Assembly (NCBI RefSeq): GCF_943733665.1 | Contig: NZ_OX030782.1 | Span: forward strand, 4,760,501 to 4,824,500 | Direction: 5' to 3' | Source: Aquimarina sp. Aq107 | Lineage (GTDB): Bacteria > Bacteroidota > Bacteroidia > Flavobacteriales > Flavobacteriaceae | Length of the DNA stretch: 64,000 bases | Part shown: positions 8,783 to 17,069 of the stretch, in pieces | Layout of the letters: every line of letters begins with the position of its first letter | Numbering within the stretch: position 1 is the stretch's first letter | Position numbers and translations under genes: made by a program | Notes under the pieces: generated by a model | Databases searched by the model: none | What the model saw: the letters and a program-made list of their open reading frames with translations, nothing else | Told to the model about the DNA's origin: nothing

Positions 8783-9651
8783 TGTTTGCGATACTTGAGT
8801 TTGTCTCTTTGTACCTGTTCTATTTCTAGAATTTCTGTTTGTTTATAATTCAATGCCTTAAAAGTTGCGAATAAATCTCTACATAACTTTCTTAATCCTG
8901 TTGGTTCCAAAGAAGCGGCGTGATCAGTACCTTTCCAGGTTCGGTCTTTAGTAAAATGCCTTTCCACCCAAGTTGCTCCTAACGTGTAAGCGGCATTATC
9001 AATTGCAATTCCTAAATGATGTCCAGAAAACCCAATATCTTTTACTCTATTACCATACTCATTCTTTAATCGAGAAATTTCTAATAAACAAACATCTTCA
9101 AATGGTACTGGATATCCAGAGGTACACGAGTAAATAACTAATCTGTGTTTTGCTTGATCTGTTTCTTCAAAAAAGGATATAATCTGTTTTTCTTCATCTT
9201 GGTTTGTCATACCAAATGATAAATGCACTTCTCCAGTATATTCATCTCTTAATACTCGAAGCATTTCAAAATGATTATTACAAGCGGATGGAACTTTTAG
9301 CATAGATGGATTAAAAGTAATCATTTCTTGCGCAGAAGTAACATCCCAAACTGAGGTAGAATACTCTATTCCTATTTCATCACAATAATCCTTAAGCTCT
9401 TTATGTTGTTCTACCGAAAATTCTAGAAATTCACGATGTGCTCCGTAAGTATCTCCATAGGAATTACTTGGATTGGGATGTGGAGCATTATATTGTTTTT
9501 CGGTTAATAATTCCTTATTATTTCTTTTCTGAAACTTAGCGACATCAGCATTACATTCTTTCGAAAGACGTAATAACTCTTTAGCTATCTCCATTTCTCC
9601 TTTATGATTGCAACCTATCTCTGCAATTACTTTCGGTTTTTTATACTCCAT
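8779..9651 (-). CDS. neuB: N-acetylneuraminate/nonulosonate synthase (NeuB), lacking the SAF domain
   Basis: A 290-residue NeuB-family TIM barrel that condenses PEP with a hexosamine or hexose (6-phosphate) to make a nine-carbon keto acid. Visible motifs are EIGCNHKG (11-18), KFQKR (39-43), GFSGHH (207-212), ERHFT (230-234) and GTDH (241-244). The histidines at 211/212 and 232 fit the metal-binding positions of the family. Typical bacterial NeuB proteins are about 340-350 residues and end in a SAF/antifreeze-like domain that completes the partner's active site. This protein stops at the barrel, so that domain is missing. The start ATG at 9651 is preceded by a 174-base gap with a possible promoter. 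Confidence 0.9.
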   Translation of the reverse strand: MEYKKPKVIAEIGCNHKGEMEIAKELLRLSKECNADVAKFQKRNNKELLTEKQYNAPHPNPSNSYGDTYGAHREFLEFSVEQHKELKDYCDEIGIEYSTSVWDVTSAQEMITFNPSMLKVPSACNNHFEMLRVLRDEYTGEVHLSFGMTNQDEEKQIISFFEETDQAKHRLVIYSCTSGYPVPFEDVCLLEISRLKNEYGNRVKDIGFSGHHLGIAIDNAAYTLGATWVERHFTKDRTWKGTDHAASLEPTGLRKLCRDLFATFKALNYKQTEILEIEQVQRDKLKYRKQ

Positions 9652-9665
9652 ATATATTCTTTTAA

Positions 9666-9684
9666 ACCTATTATATTAATAGGT
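9666..9684. repeat. Perfect palindrome in the neuB leader
   Basis: ACCTATTA-TAT-TAATAGGT is an 8-base inverted repeat with a 3-base centre, 15 bases upstream of the neuB start. It could be an operator or a weak hairpin in the leader. On the minus strand it is followed only by TTTAAAAG, so it makes a poor intrinsic terminator. Function is unknown. Confidence 0.5.
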
Positions 9685-9705
9685 CAATAGTTATTTAAAT
9701 CTCTA

Positions 9706-9713
9706 CAAAACTA
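9706..9713 (-). promoter_or_regulatory. Candidate Bacteroidetes -7 box upstream of neuB
   Basis: The minus strand reads TAGTTTTG, matching TAnnTTTG, the -7 element of the Bacteroidetes housekeeping sigma factor. It lies in the largest gap of the locus (9652-9825) and would give a leader of about 45-50 bases that contains the palindrome. No clear -33 TTTG was found at the usual distance, so the call is tentative. Confidence 0.4.
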
Positions 9714-9825
9714 AAAATAATTAATGCTTCTTATATCGCCTGTTCTTAGCTAAAGTTTTTTAAATAAATTAGTATAGAAAGTTGATTAAATATTAATCTA
9801 ACTTAACTAAAAAAATAAATTAACT

Positions 9826-11196
9826 TTAAACTCCTCTAGAGAAAATTATTGTTGTTATTGTTTTAAATAAAATTCTTAAATCCAAAGTTATGGATCTGTT
9901 TTTAATATAGTACAAATCATATTCTAATTTCCTTAGTGAATCATCCAAATTTTCTCCATACTTATACTTTACTTGAGCCCATCCTGTTATACCAGGTTTA
10001 ACAACATGTCGCACTGAATAAAAGGGATTTATTTTATCTAACTGATCCACAAAAACCTTTCTTTCTGGTCTTGGCCCAATAAAACTCATATCCCCACTAA
10101 TTACAGAAATAATTTGAGGTAATTCATCTATCCTAAATTTTCTCAAAACACCTCCAAAAGGAGTGATTCTTGCATCGTTATTTGTAGCCATTTTAGCTCC
10201 TAACTTTTCCGCGTCTACAACCATAGATCTGAATTTATAGATTCTAAATTCTTTTCCTTTTTTACCTATTCTTTTCTGAATATAAAAAAGAGGACCCTTA
10301 TTAAAAAAAAAGTTGAAAAAACATACAAAAGGTACAGCTAAACCAAAAAATATTCCCACTACGAAACATAAAGAAAAATCTACAATTTTAGTAAATAACT
10401 TCTGAATATAATGGGATCTTGTATTTTTTAAATGTAGTACTTCATAAAAATTATTCCCTAACAAATTTAATGGAAGAGCTTCATACGTTGATTCATAGAA
10501 AGAAGTGTATGTGAATACTTCTTTACCAAAATACATACTTTTAGTAAGGAACTGCTCTACTTCTTTTGGCATTTCTTGGTAGTTCTTTATTCTAATTATT
10601 ACAGTGTCTATTTTATCAATAATTTTTTTTAGTCTCTCAGGGTTTTTTTTAAACCCTTCTTGATTTGTAGCAATACTTAATTTCACATTAAATCCATTAG
10701 AATTGTTCTTTCCTTCTATATTACTAACATTATCGATTACATCATTTTCGAAGTTTTTTTCGTAAAGGAAAATAGTTTTTTTCAAAAACGGCTGAGATAT
10801 AAAGAAATTAGAACATATCAATCTCCAGGCAGTTAAAGAAAAAGGTAACAGTGCCAGAAACACCATAAGATACGGTCTACTCACAGTGGTATTTATCAAT
10901 ATAATGGTTATAAAAAAAACACTAAATGAATACAAGACTCCTACAATAAGAGATAAACTGAAAATAGTGATTGGTTTAGAGGCTCTTTCTAGATTATATA
11001 TATCAATTATATATGCTATAACAGAAAAAAGAATTATTCCGATAATAAAGATAGTTACACTATGTTTATCGCTATCAAAAGTTCCTTTTAGTGTTCTATT
11101 TACAAGTAAATATAGGTAAAAAATAACAATTACCATATCTCCTGTAAATAGAAATAACTTTCTCTCAACTACACTAAGCGTAAGGAGTTTATTCAT
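9826..11196 (-). CDS. Polyprenyl-phosphate glycosyl-1-phosphate transferase (initiating enzyme, WbaP/WcaJ-like)
   Basis: A 456-residue membrane protein that should start the glycan by moving a sugar-1-phosphate onto undecaprenyl phosphate. Four hydrophobic helices occupy residues 15-130, a degenerate CoA/NAD-binding-like soluble domain spans about 140-260, a membrane hairpin lies at 272-298, and the catalytic bacterial sugar-transferase domain covers 300-456. Catalytic-core motifs are visible: KFRSM (321-325), the Asp-Glu dyad in RIDELPQ (D357, E358) and GDMSFIGPRPE (368-378). It is the only initiating transferase in the window, so both glycosyltransferase modules may depend on it. The first sugar is not determined. 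Confidence 0.93.
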   Translation of the reverse strand: MNKLLTLSVVERKLFLFTGDMVIVIFYLYLLVNRTLKGTFDSDKHSVTIFIIGIILFSVIAYIIDIYNLERASKPITIFSLSLIVGVLYSFSVFFITIILINTTVSRPYLMVFLALLPFSLTAWRLICSNFFISQPFLKKTIFLYEKNFENDVIDNVSNIEGKNNSNGFNVKLSIATNQEGFKKNPERLKKIIDKIDTVIIRIKNYQEMPKEVEQFLTKSMYFGKEVFTYTSFYESTYEALPLNLLGNNFYEVLHLKNTRSHYIQKLFTKIVDFSLCFVVGIFFGLAVPFVCFFNFFFNKGPLFYIQKRIGKKGKEFRIYKFRSMVVDAEKLGAKMATNNDARITPFGGVLRKFRIDELPQIISVISGDMSFIGPRPERKVFVDQLDKINPFYSVRHVVKPGITGWAQVKYKYGENLDDSLRKLEYDLYYIKNRSITLDLRILFKTITTIIFSRGV

Positions 11197-11227
11197 TAAT
11201 TGGTTTTATCTTGCGCTAAAATAATAA

Positions 11228-12538
11228 TTAATCTTTTTTAATTATTACTTTCCGATAATAAAATAAGGCATTAAAAAATGCGAAATAGATTATACCCCAA
11301 TGTCTTTGGAACAAGTTTTCCGTCAAAAGACATAATGAAACTAAAATAATGAATGATACATATAGATAATCAGAATTGACTATTGCTCTACGAAAATAAA
11401 AATACAGCATATAAAAAAGTAATCCTACTCCTAACACCCCATATCTAAGTTGATAATCTATATATTGATTATGAGAATTAAAGAATTGCATTCTCCAAAG
11501 TTCTTTATTCTCTTTATAAACTTCCGTAAGCTTATCTTGAACATCTCCAGTACCAAAACCAATTATTGGCGAACGTTTCATTAATTCGAAGCTATTTTTC
11601 CAAATTACTATCCTATTCGTTTTTTCCCACCAAAAAGTATCATAATTCACGGAAAACTCCTTGTATGAATAAAAAGGCTTCAATTCATTTCCTAGAAAAT
11701 AATTATAATAATTATAGGCTTCTTGAACAGCTCTATTTGGCACATCTTTTAAAAAAACGGCTCCGATAATTATAACCATCAAAATTGAGGACAAATATAT
11801 AACAAAGGCTTTTTTCTTAAAATTCTTTATAAAATATATCAAAGGCATTACTACCATAATTAACATAGCAGATGCAATTGGCATTTTGGCAGTTAAAGAA
11901 AAGAGAAATAATATAGTAAAAATTATTACGAAAGAAAAAATGACAATAATTTTAGGGTTCGATTTATTCTTAATAATAATATATATGCTCGTAAAAAAGT
12001 TTAATATCAAAAATAATGAAAAATAGGTGGGATGATTATCCTTATCTTGATCGGAAATAAACTCATTAAACCTAAGTAGTATACCTTTTCGGAAAAAACT
12101 ATTGATAAACAGCTTTATATCATATTCAAAAAATCCGAACCACAGATAAAAATTATACAATAAACAACCTACCACAAATACAATTAAAATATTAGTATAC
12201 TTTTTATAAGAAAACTTAACTGAACTAAATATTAAGGGAAAAACAACAAACCCTATTAGTCTACTAATATATTTAATTCCATAGTCAATGTTTTCAGTAT
12301 AAAACAAACCTATGACCGCTATTACAAATGGAAAAGTGTGGATAAAAACTTCTTTTCTTTTAAAGTTTTTAACTTTAAAAGAATTCTTCATCAGATATAT
12401 AATCCAAACCAGTATTGTAGCTACAATTGAATATGTATTTAAATTTAAATCCCAAGAAAGTGTTAGAGCATTAAGGCATAAAAAAAAATATACCGTATTT
12501 CCAGAAATAAGTGATTTATATAGCTGAGCTTCTTTCAT
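11228..12538 (-). CDS. O-antigen ligase family membrane protein
   Basis: A 436-residue polytopic membrane protein of the Wzy_C/WaaL superfamily. It shares YTENIDYG (near residue 80), GFGTGDVQ, NSHNQY and LLTENL with its paralogue at 452-1825, which suggests that both came from one ancestor and serve parallel roles. A large loop between the central and last helices carries the GDVQ and NSHNQY motifs. It probably acts in the periplasm as a ligase or polymerase. It ends at 11228, 31 bases upstream of the initiating-transferase start, and its start overlaps the GT2 stop by one base at 12538. Confidence 0.85.
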   Translation of the reverse strand: MKEAQLYKSLISGNTVYFFLCLNALTLSWDLNLNTYSIVATILVWIIYLMKNSFKVKNFKRKEVFIHTFPFVIAVIGLFYTENIDYGIKYISRLIGFVVFPLIFSSVKFSYKKYTNILIVFVVGCLLYNFYLWFGFFEYDIKLFINSFFRKGILLRFNEFISDQDKDNHPTYFSLFLILNFFTSIYIIIKNKSNPKIIVIFSFVIIFTILFLFSLTAKMPIASAMLIMVVMPLIYFIKNFKKKAFVIYLSSILMVIIIGAVFLKDVPNRAVQEAYNYYNYFLGNELKPFYSYKEFSVNYDTFWWEKTNRIVIWKNSFELMKRSPIIGFGTGDVQDKLTEVYKENKELWRMQFFNSHNQYIDYQLRYGVLGVGLLFYMLYFYFRRAIVNSDYLYVSFIILVSLCLLTENLFQRHWGIIYFAFFNALFYYRKVIIKKD

Positions 12539-13350
12539 TACGATCTAACAATTCTTTTATAAAAAAACGATAAAATATTTCTAGGTAAAAACCTCAATGG
12601 AACTCTAAACATAACTGCCTTTATAAATTCTAAAAAAGTTAAAAAGTTAATTTTAAAAAGACTTTTATAAAATATCATTTCATTCTTAGCATAAAAAAAC
12701 CCTTTTCTTCTTCCAATCATATCATTACCTACTCTAACATATACTAATGATTCTTGAAGATTATAAAACTTACATTTATTCATCATCATTCTTGCCCATA
12801 AAAAATAATCTTCAAAAAACAACATTGATTGATAGTTTCCGGAACTTAAAAGTTTTTCTTTATTTATAATTACTGTTACGTGATTAACAGCATTTTTTAA
12901 CTTATGTCTTTGTCGTATTTCTAGATGCCTTTCCGGTACAACCCTTGTGGAAGTCAAATTCTCCAACGAACCAGTGAATTCTTGTATCAAACTACCTAAG
13001 ACATCTATGGATTCATTGTTTTTTAAAAAGGCAAATTGACGATTAAACCTATCCGGATGTGCAATATCATCTGAATCCATCCTAGCTATCCACTTATATT
13101 GACATTTTCCCACTCCAATTCTTAATGCTTCTCCTAATCCTTTATTCTCATCAAGAGCGAATAATACCACAGGTGCTTTTTTGGCGAAATTATCAACAAT
13201 GCTATCCAGCTCTAATGTTAATTTACCATCTTTAATAATGACTATTTCGTTAGGTTTACAATTTTGATAATCCCAAATACTTTCCAAAGCTTGTTTTAGA
13301 AAAAGCGCGTCATCCCCTTTATATACTGATATTAAAACTGAAAACTTCAT
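12538..13350 (-). CDS. Glycosyltransferase family 2
   Basis: A 270-residue GT-A fold inverting glycosyltransferase. The N-terminal strand FSVLISVYKGDD, the acidic EIVIIKDG and the metal/nucleotide-binding motif RMDSDD (90-95) followed by IAHPDRF are classic for GT2 enzymes such as those adding galactosyl or rhamnosyl residues. The C-terminal region FFEDYFLWARMM gives the catalytic-base-type ED motif. It is cytoplasmic or peripheral on the inner membrane. The next gene starts at its stop codon, so translation is likely coupled. Donor and acceptor are unknown, although dTDP-rhamnose is made in the same locus. Confidence 0.9.
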   Translation of the reverse strand: MKFSVLISVYKGDDALFLKQALESIWDYQNCKPNEIVIIKDGKLTLELDSIVDNFAKKAPVVLFALDENKGLGEALRIGVGKCQYKWIARMDSDDIAHPDRFNRQFAFLKNNESIDVLGSLIQEFTGSLENLTSTRVVPERHLEIRQRHKLKNAVNHVTVIINKEKLLSSGNYQSMLFFEDYFLWARMMMNKCKFYNLQESLVYVRVGNDMIGRRKGFFYAKNEMIFYKSLFKINFLTFLEFIKAVMFRVPLRFLPRNILSFFYKRIVRS

Positions 13351-13370
13351 CTAAACTTAAAATCTGAAAA

Positions 13371-14627
13371 TTATTTATGATTGCTTTGACTAATAACTCC
13401 AATTATTAGAAATATTAAAATAAAATAAACACCAACATTAGAAATATTAGCTATAATGTCAGAAAACCCTAATATTAAAAGGTAATTAATGATTGCTGGA
13501 ATAATCAACAAATATGTCTCTTTATTCTTCTTATACTCATCAATACAAAATTTATTCACTTTATACAACACAAAATTAAAACTTATAATTCCTAAAACAC
13601 CAATGTCTATTAACATTTGTAACGAATTATTATGAAGACTTATATGATCTGGATTAGACCAATTAACAAATAAAAACTTGTATTTTGAAGAAATTCCAGA
13701 TATATATTGACCAACATTTCCATAACCAAAAACGAGATTGAAAAAAGAAGGATCATAGTTTTCAAAAAAAAGATTCCATATTAAATCCCTTTTAGATAGC
13801 AAAGACGTATCTCCTCCTCTTGATAAACTTTCCAAATCAAAAATATACATATTTATAAAAAACATAACCGATACAAAAAGGGTTACAGAAAAGATATAAA
13901 AAAGAAATAATGCTAATTGATATTTAATCCACAAACGTCTTAGAGGAAAAAGAAAAAGAAAAATTATAACCAACCCAAAGATTGGTCCTCTGGAATCTGT
14001 AAGGAGCAATGCTGTAACTGAAATAACAAAGCCAATAAGAAATTGAAACTTTTTGTTTTCAAAAAACAAAATCAATGATATTAATCCACAAACTCCACAA
14101 ATCATTGCAAAATATGCCAAACTTGGCGCAAATATAAAACTTGCCCTATCAAGATTTATATTTAAAAGACCCAAAAGAGCATTTGTACCCATATATCGAT
14201 CTTGTTCAAATCCCAGAATAAACAAAAAGATATTTAAAAATACGTAAGAAAACAATATATAATATAGTAGTTTAACCATATCCCATAAACTTGGTCTAAT
14301 CCTTTGTATGGCAACACATTGAACAAAAACTACTATTAAAAAAAACAAAAACACATTAATCAATCCAGGCAAAGAAAGGTCAGTAAGAAAAAACTGTTTT
14401 ACCAGTGATGACACAAATAATAATAGATATACTAAAAATAGATAATTAGTGATTGTATGTTTGATTCTAATTTTCAACAATGCTATTACACTTAACCCGA
14501 AAATTAATATCAAACCAATAGAAAGAATTCTCGAATATACTGTTCCGGCAAGTGCTTTAGATAAAAGCAAAACCAAAAAACTAATAATAAGTAAGATCTG
14601 ATTATATTTTTTTAAAGATATTCTCAT
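13371..14627 (-). CDS. Wzy-like polysaccharide polymerase
   Basis: A 418-residue polytopic membrane protein with about ten helices. The DSRGP motif after a central helix, FGYGNVGQY in the large loop and HNNSLQMLIDIGVLG before the last helices fit O-antigen/exopolysaccharide polymerases. It is flanked by two GT2 genes and lies in the same stretch as a ligase-family protein and the second flippase, so this part of the locus holds a complete flip-and-polymerise set. It differs from the GDVQ-type paralogues, so it is the more likely polymerase of this module (inference). Confidence 0.82.
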   Translation of the reverse strand: MRISLKKYNQILLIISFLVLLLSKALAGTVYSRILSIGLILIFGLSVIALLKIRIKHTITNYLFLVYLLLFVSSLVKQFFLTDLSLPGLINVFLFFLIVVFVQCVAIQRIRPSLWDMVKLLYYILFSYVFLNIFLFILGFEQDRYMGTNALLGLLNINLDRASFIFAPSLAYFAMICGVCGLISLILFFENKKFQFLIGFVISVTALLLTDSRGPIFGLVIIFLFLFPLRRLWIKYQLALFLFYIFSVTLFVSVMFFINMYIFDLESLSRGGDTSLLSKRDLIWNLFFENYDPSFFNLVFGYGNVGQYISGISSKYKFLFVNWSNPDHISLHNNSLQMLIDIGVLGIISFNFVLYKVNKFCIDEYKKNKETYLLIIPAIINYLLILGFSDIIANISNVGVYFILIFLIIGVISQSNHK

Positions 14628-14636
14628 ATTTTTTTA

Positions 14637-15485
14637 TCAAAATGTCAGAAATCCTTTTAATCTAGTAGCTAAAAAATAATAATACATTTTAGTCTTTTCA
14701 AAATTAAATTTGAAAATATTAATAACCATACCTCCTAGAGGGGATACAAGCATATAATACAATGCTGTAGGTAATATAAATATTAAATGCTTTTTAAAAT
14801 ATGCTCCATGCCCTAATGCATGTTTTTTAATTTTTTTAATTATTAATGCAAAATTCAAATCAGAATGGTCTGGATGTAAAACCTGTAATTTATCAGTAAA
14901 AAAGGCCCTACTTTTTCTTTTAAAAAATTGGGTCACAAAATCAAACTCTTCACAACTACTGTGTCTTGTCCCCAAGCCTAATCTTTCATCAAATCTAATA
15001 TTCTCATAATTTTTACAAAATATTGAAATGGAAGTTACTGTTTTAAAAATATCATTTTTAAAAAATTCAAAATCCCCAGATACTTTTTTAGTATAAGGAA
15101 GTTTTTTAAGAGAAATGGTATCTCTAGTGTCGATAGCCAAAACATCAATTTCTGATTTCTCTTTAAAAAAAGCATCCACTCTTTTTAGCAGGTTATTTGT
15201 ATATAAGCAATCATCGTCAGGAAATGCAACAATATGCCCTTTAGCAGCGTCTAATCCCACATTTCTAGCTTTGGAAAGACCTGGTGATGATTTAAGGTAA
15301 TTAAACGAAAAGTTCCAATCTTTACTATCTAGCAATTGCTTTACGCTTTGATCTTTGTTTTGGTCAACAATGATTAACTCAAAATCTTCGTATTCTTGTT
15401 CATTAATTGAGAAAAGAAATTCTTTAATTAAAGGAATTTTTTGAGTTCCATAAGTGGCCAATATCAAACTAAAAGTCTTTCTCAA
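14637..15485 (-). CDS. Glycosyltransferase family 2
   Basis: A 282-residue GT2 enzyme. Motifs in order are SLILATYG (6-13), ELIIVDQN (36-43), GLSKARNVGLDAAKG (69-83) and the metal/nucleotide motif FPDDDC (88-93). The motif SCEEFDFVTQF near the middle fits the catalytic region. The C-terminal 60 residues are hydrophobic and may anchor it to the membrane. It overlaps the DUF115 gene by four bases (15482-15485). The sugar is unknown. Confidence 0.88.
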   Translation of the reverse strand: MRKTFSLILATYGTQKIPLIKEFLFSINEQEYEDFELIIVDQNKDQSVKQLLDSKDWNFSFNYLKSSPGLSKARNVGLDAAKGHIVAFPDDDCLYTNNLLKRVDAFFKEKSEIDVLAIDTRDTISLKKLPYTKKVSGDFEFFKNDIFKTVTSISIFCKNYENIRFDERLGLGTRHSSCEEFDFVTQFFKRKSRAFFTDKLQVLHPDHSDLNFALIIKKIKKHALGHGAYFKKHLIFILPTALYYMLVSPLGGMVINIFKFNFEKTKMYYYFLATRLKGFLTF

Positions 15486-16285
15486 AATAAAGAATTATAA
15501 TTAACTCTATCAAAAATTTCTAACTTTCCTCCCTCAGTTGCATTATAAATATTTCTACCGTCCAACTCAAACATTAACTTAGCCATCTTGTAGCTTTTCA
15601 ACACATTATGTAGTTTCGGATCGTGCCATTTTTTACCTTTTCCAAAATAATCAGGATGAAAATGGTTTACATCATCTTCAGTACTTTCAAAAACGTGTCC
15701 GTCAATTTTTAAACTATCAGGAATATCATAGTTAAAATCCATTCCTATCAAATAAATTTCCTTAAAGCCCAAATAGTAAGCTAATTGTAAATTAACTATA
15801 GTTACAGATTGACCACAAAAAATTCTATCGGAACATTCAGGGGAAAATCTAGGAATCTCAAAATATGAACTTCTCTTCTCGTAAAAAGATCTATCCATAT
15901 TAAAGAAAAAAGTGTTTTCTCTATTCTTAATATCTTTTTTATAGATACTAGGAAAAAAATTATACTCACATTTAAATTGATTAATTTTCTTTTTATTATC
16001 ATTCATTACGGCTCCATCTTCAACAACATAAAATGTTGGTTTATAACCCATCTCCTCCGTTTTGTAAAAAATCCCATTAACTGCAAAACTACTTTCATTA
16101 TCCAGTTTTGAAAGATCCATTTTATTAAGCGACGGGCCATTACCTAAAATAAAGCATCTTTGTCCTTCAAATTTATTTTTAAGTTTTTTAATCTTTTTCT
16201 TATTATACCCAAAAATAATTCCTGGTTGGTTTAAATACCAAAGCGGAAGATTCTTCTTGACAACGTTCTTAAGTAGTTTTATCAT
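15482..16285 (-). CDS. DUF115/6-hydroxymethylpterin pyrophosphokinase MptE-like family protein
   Basis: A 267-residue protein with GQRCFILGNGPSLNKMDLSK (41-60), then FAVNGIF and IYLIGMDFNYD. This Rossmann-like pattern is that of the DUF115 family, which includes archaeal MptE and bacterial proteins found in sialic-acid and capsule clusters. Relatives in glycan loci are thought to act as glycosyltransferase-like or glycan-modifying enzymes, but no activity can be assigned here. It overlaps the GT2 downstream by four bases and follows the SGNH-like gene by four bases, so it is part of the tight operon. Confidence 0.75.
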   Translation of the reverse strand: MIKLLKNVVKKNLPLWYLNQPGIIFGYNKKKIKKLKNKFEGQRCFILGNGPSLNKMDLSKLDNESSFAVNGIFYKTEEMGYKPTFYVVEDGAVMNDNKKKINQFKCEYNFFPSIYKKDIKNRENTFFFNMDRSFYEKRSSYFEIPRFSPECSDRIFCGQSVTIVNLQLAYYLGFKEIYLIGMDFNYDIPDSLKIDGHVFESTEDDVNHFHPDYFGKGKKWHDPKLHNVLKSYKMAKLMFELDGRNIYNATEGGKLEIFDRVNYNSLF

Positions 16286-16289
16286 TATT

Positions 16290-17069
16290 CTATACTATTT
16301 TCTTTAATTCGTTTTCTATTAATTTCATTCCATCTGGTGACATATGAATATTATCACAAGTATATTTATGCACCTCCTCCATAGAGAATTTAGTAAAATC
16401 AATTACTCTAACTCGATCACTAAGCAATCCTTTCATCACAATACTCTTATCATTAACCACATTGATATTTACAGGACGATCTCTTTTGTAATTTCCTCTC
16501 CAATTAAGATCTACTGGATTGCAAGTTATCCAAATTAAATCATCTATTTTATTAAACTCTTCTGCAACCTTATTAATTAGCTCTGTCGGTAATAATGATG
16601 TAGTATCTTCATTCATATATTGTTCTGGATAGATTTTAATATCATTAACTTGATAAAAAAACTCTTTATCAAAACAATTTTCTATTTTATTTTTCTTCAA
16701 ATTTAATATCCCTTCTATTTGCGAAGCTGGTCTTGGTGAAAAATCTACCACACCAATATGCGCTATAACCGCATGGTATTTTTTATGCTTAAGTTTTTGA
16801 TATTTATATAAGAAATCAAAAACCGTAGTATGTTTTTCTGGGCATATAAAAACATCACAATTATAATTTTTAACCAAATAGGATAAATAAGAAGAGAATG
16901 GGCTTTTACGATTTTTTATTTGACTAATCTCAAAACCTCTGGAATCAGTATAAACAAATAATTTTTTGGAATTATGATTTTTAAATTTATAAAAAAGCAG
17001 ATATAAGTAGGTTCGTATGTTCACCAAAACGTATAAAAACTGTCTTATTCTTTTCCTTATTACGCCCAT
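16290..17069 (-). CDS. SGNH/GDSL-like protein, possible glycan O-acyl esterase or acetyltransferase
   Basis: A 259-residue protein with a hydrophobic N-terminus (about 11-27). It shows a degenerate SGNH pattern: TDSRG (41-45) in place of GDS, HIGVVDFSPRP (104-114) where block III normally has G-x-N-D, and CDNIHMSPDG (238-247), in which D239 and H242 fit the block V D-x-x-H. Such proteins add or remove acetyl groups on surface glycans. The assignment rests on three short motifs, and the block III asparagine appears absent. It overlaps the flippase gene by ten bases. Confidence 0.55.
   Translation of the reverse strand: MGVIRKRIRQFLYVLVNIRTYLYLLFYKFKNHNSKKLFVYTDSRGFEISQIKNRKSPFSSYLSYLVKNYNCDVFICPEKHTTVFDFLYKYQKLKHKKYHAVIAHIGVVDFSPRPASQIEGILNLKKNKIENCFDKEFFYQVNDIKIYPEQYMNEDTTSLLPTELINKVAEEFNKIDDLIWITCNPVDLNWRGNYKRDRPVNINVVNDKSIVMKGLLSDRVRVIDFTKFSMEEVHKYTCDNIHMSPDGMKLIENELKKIV

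Noticed and set aside
9666..9684. Palindrome as an intrinsic terminator of the upstream transferase gene
   Set aside because: On the minus strand it lacks a T run after the stem, so it was listed as a palindrome only.
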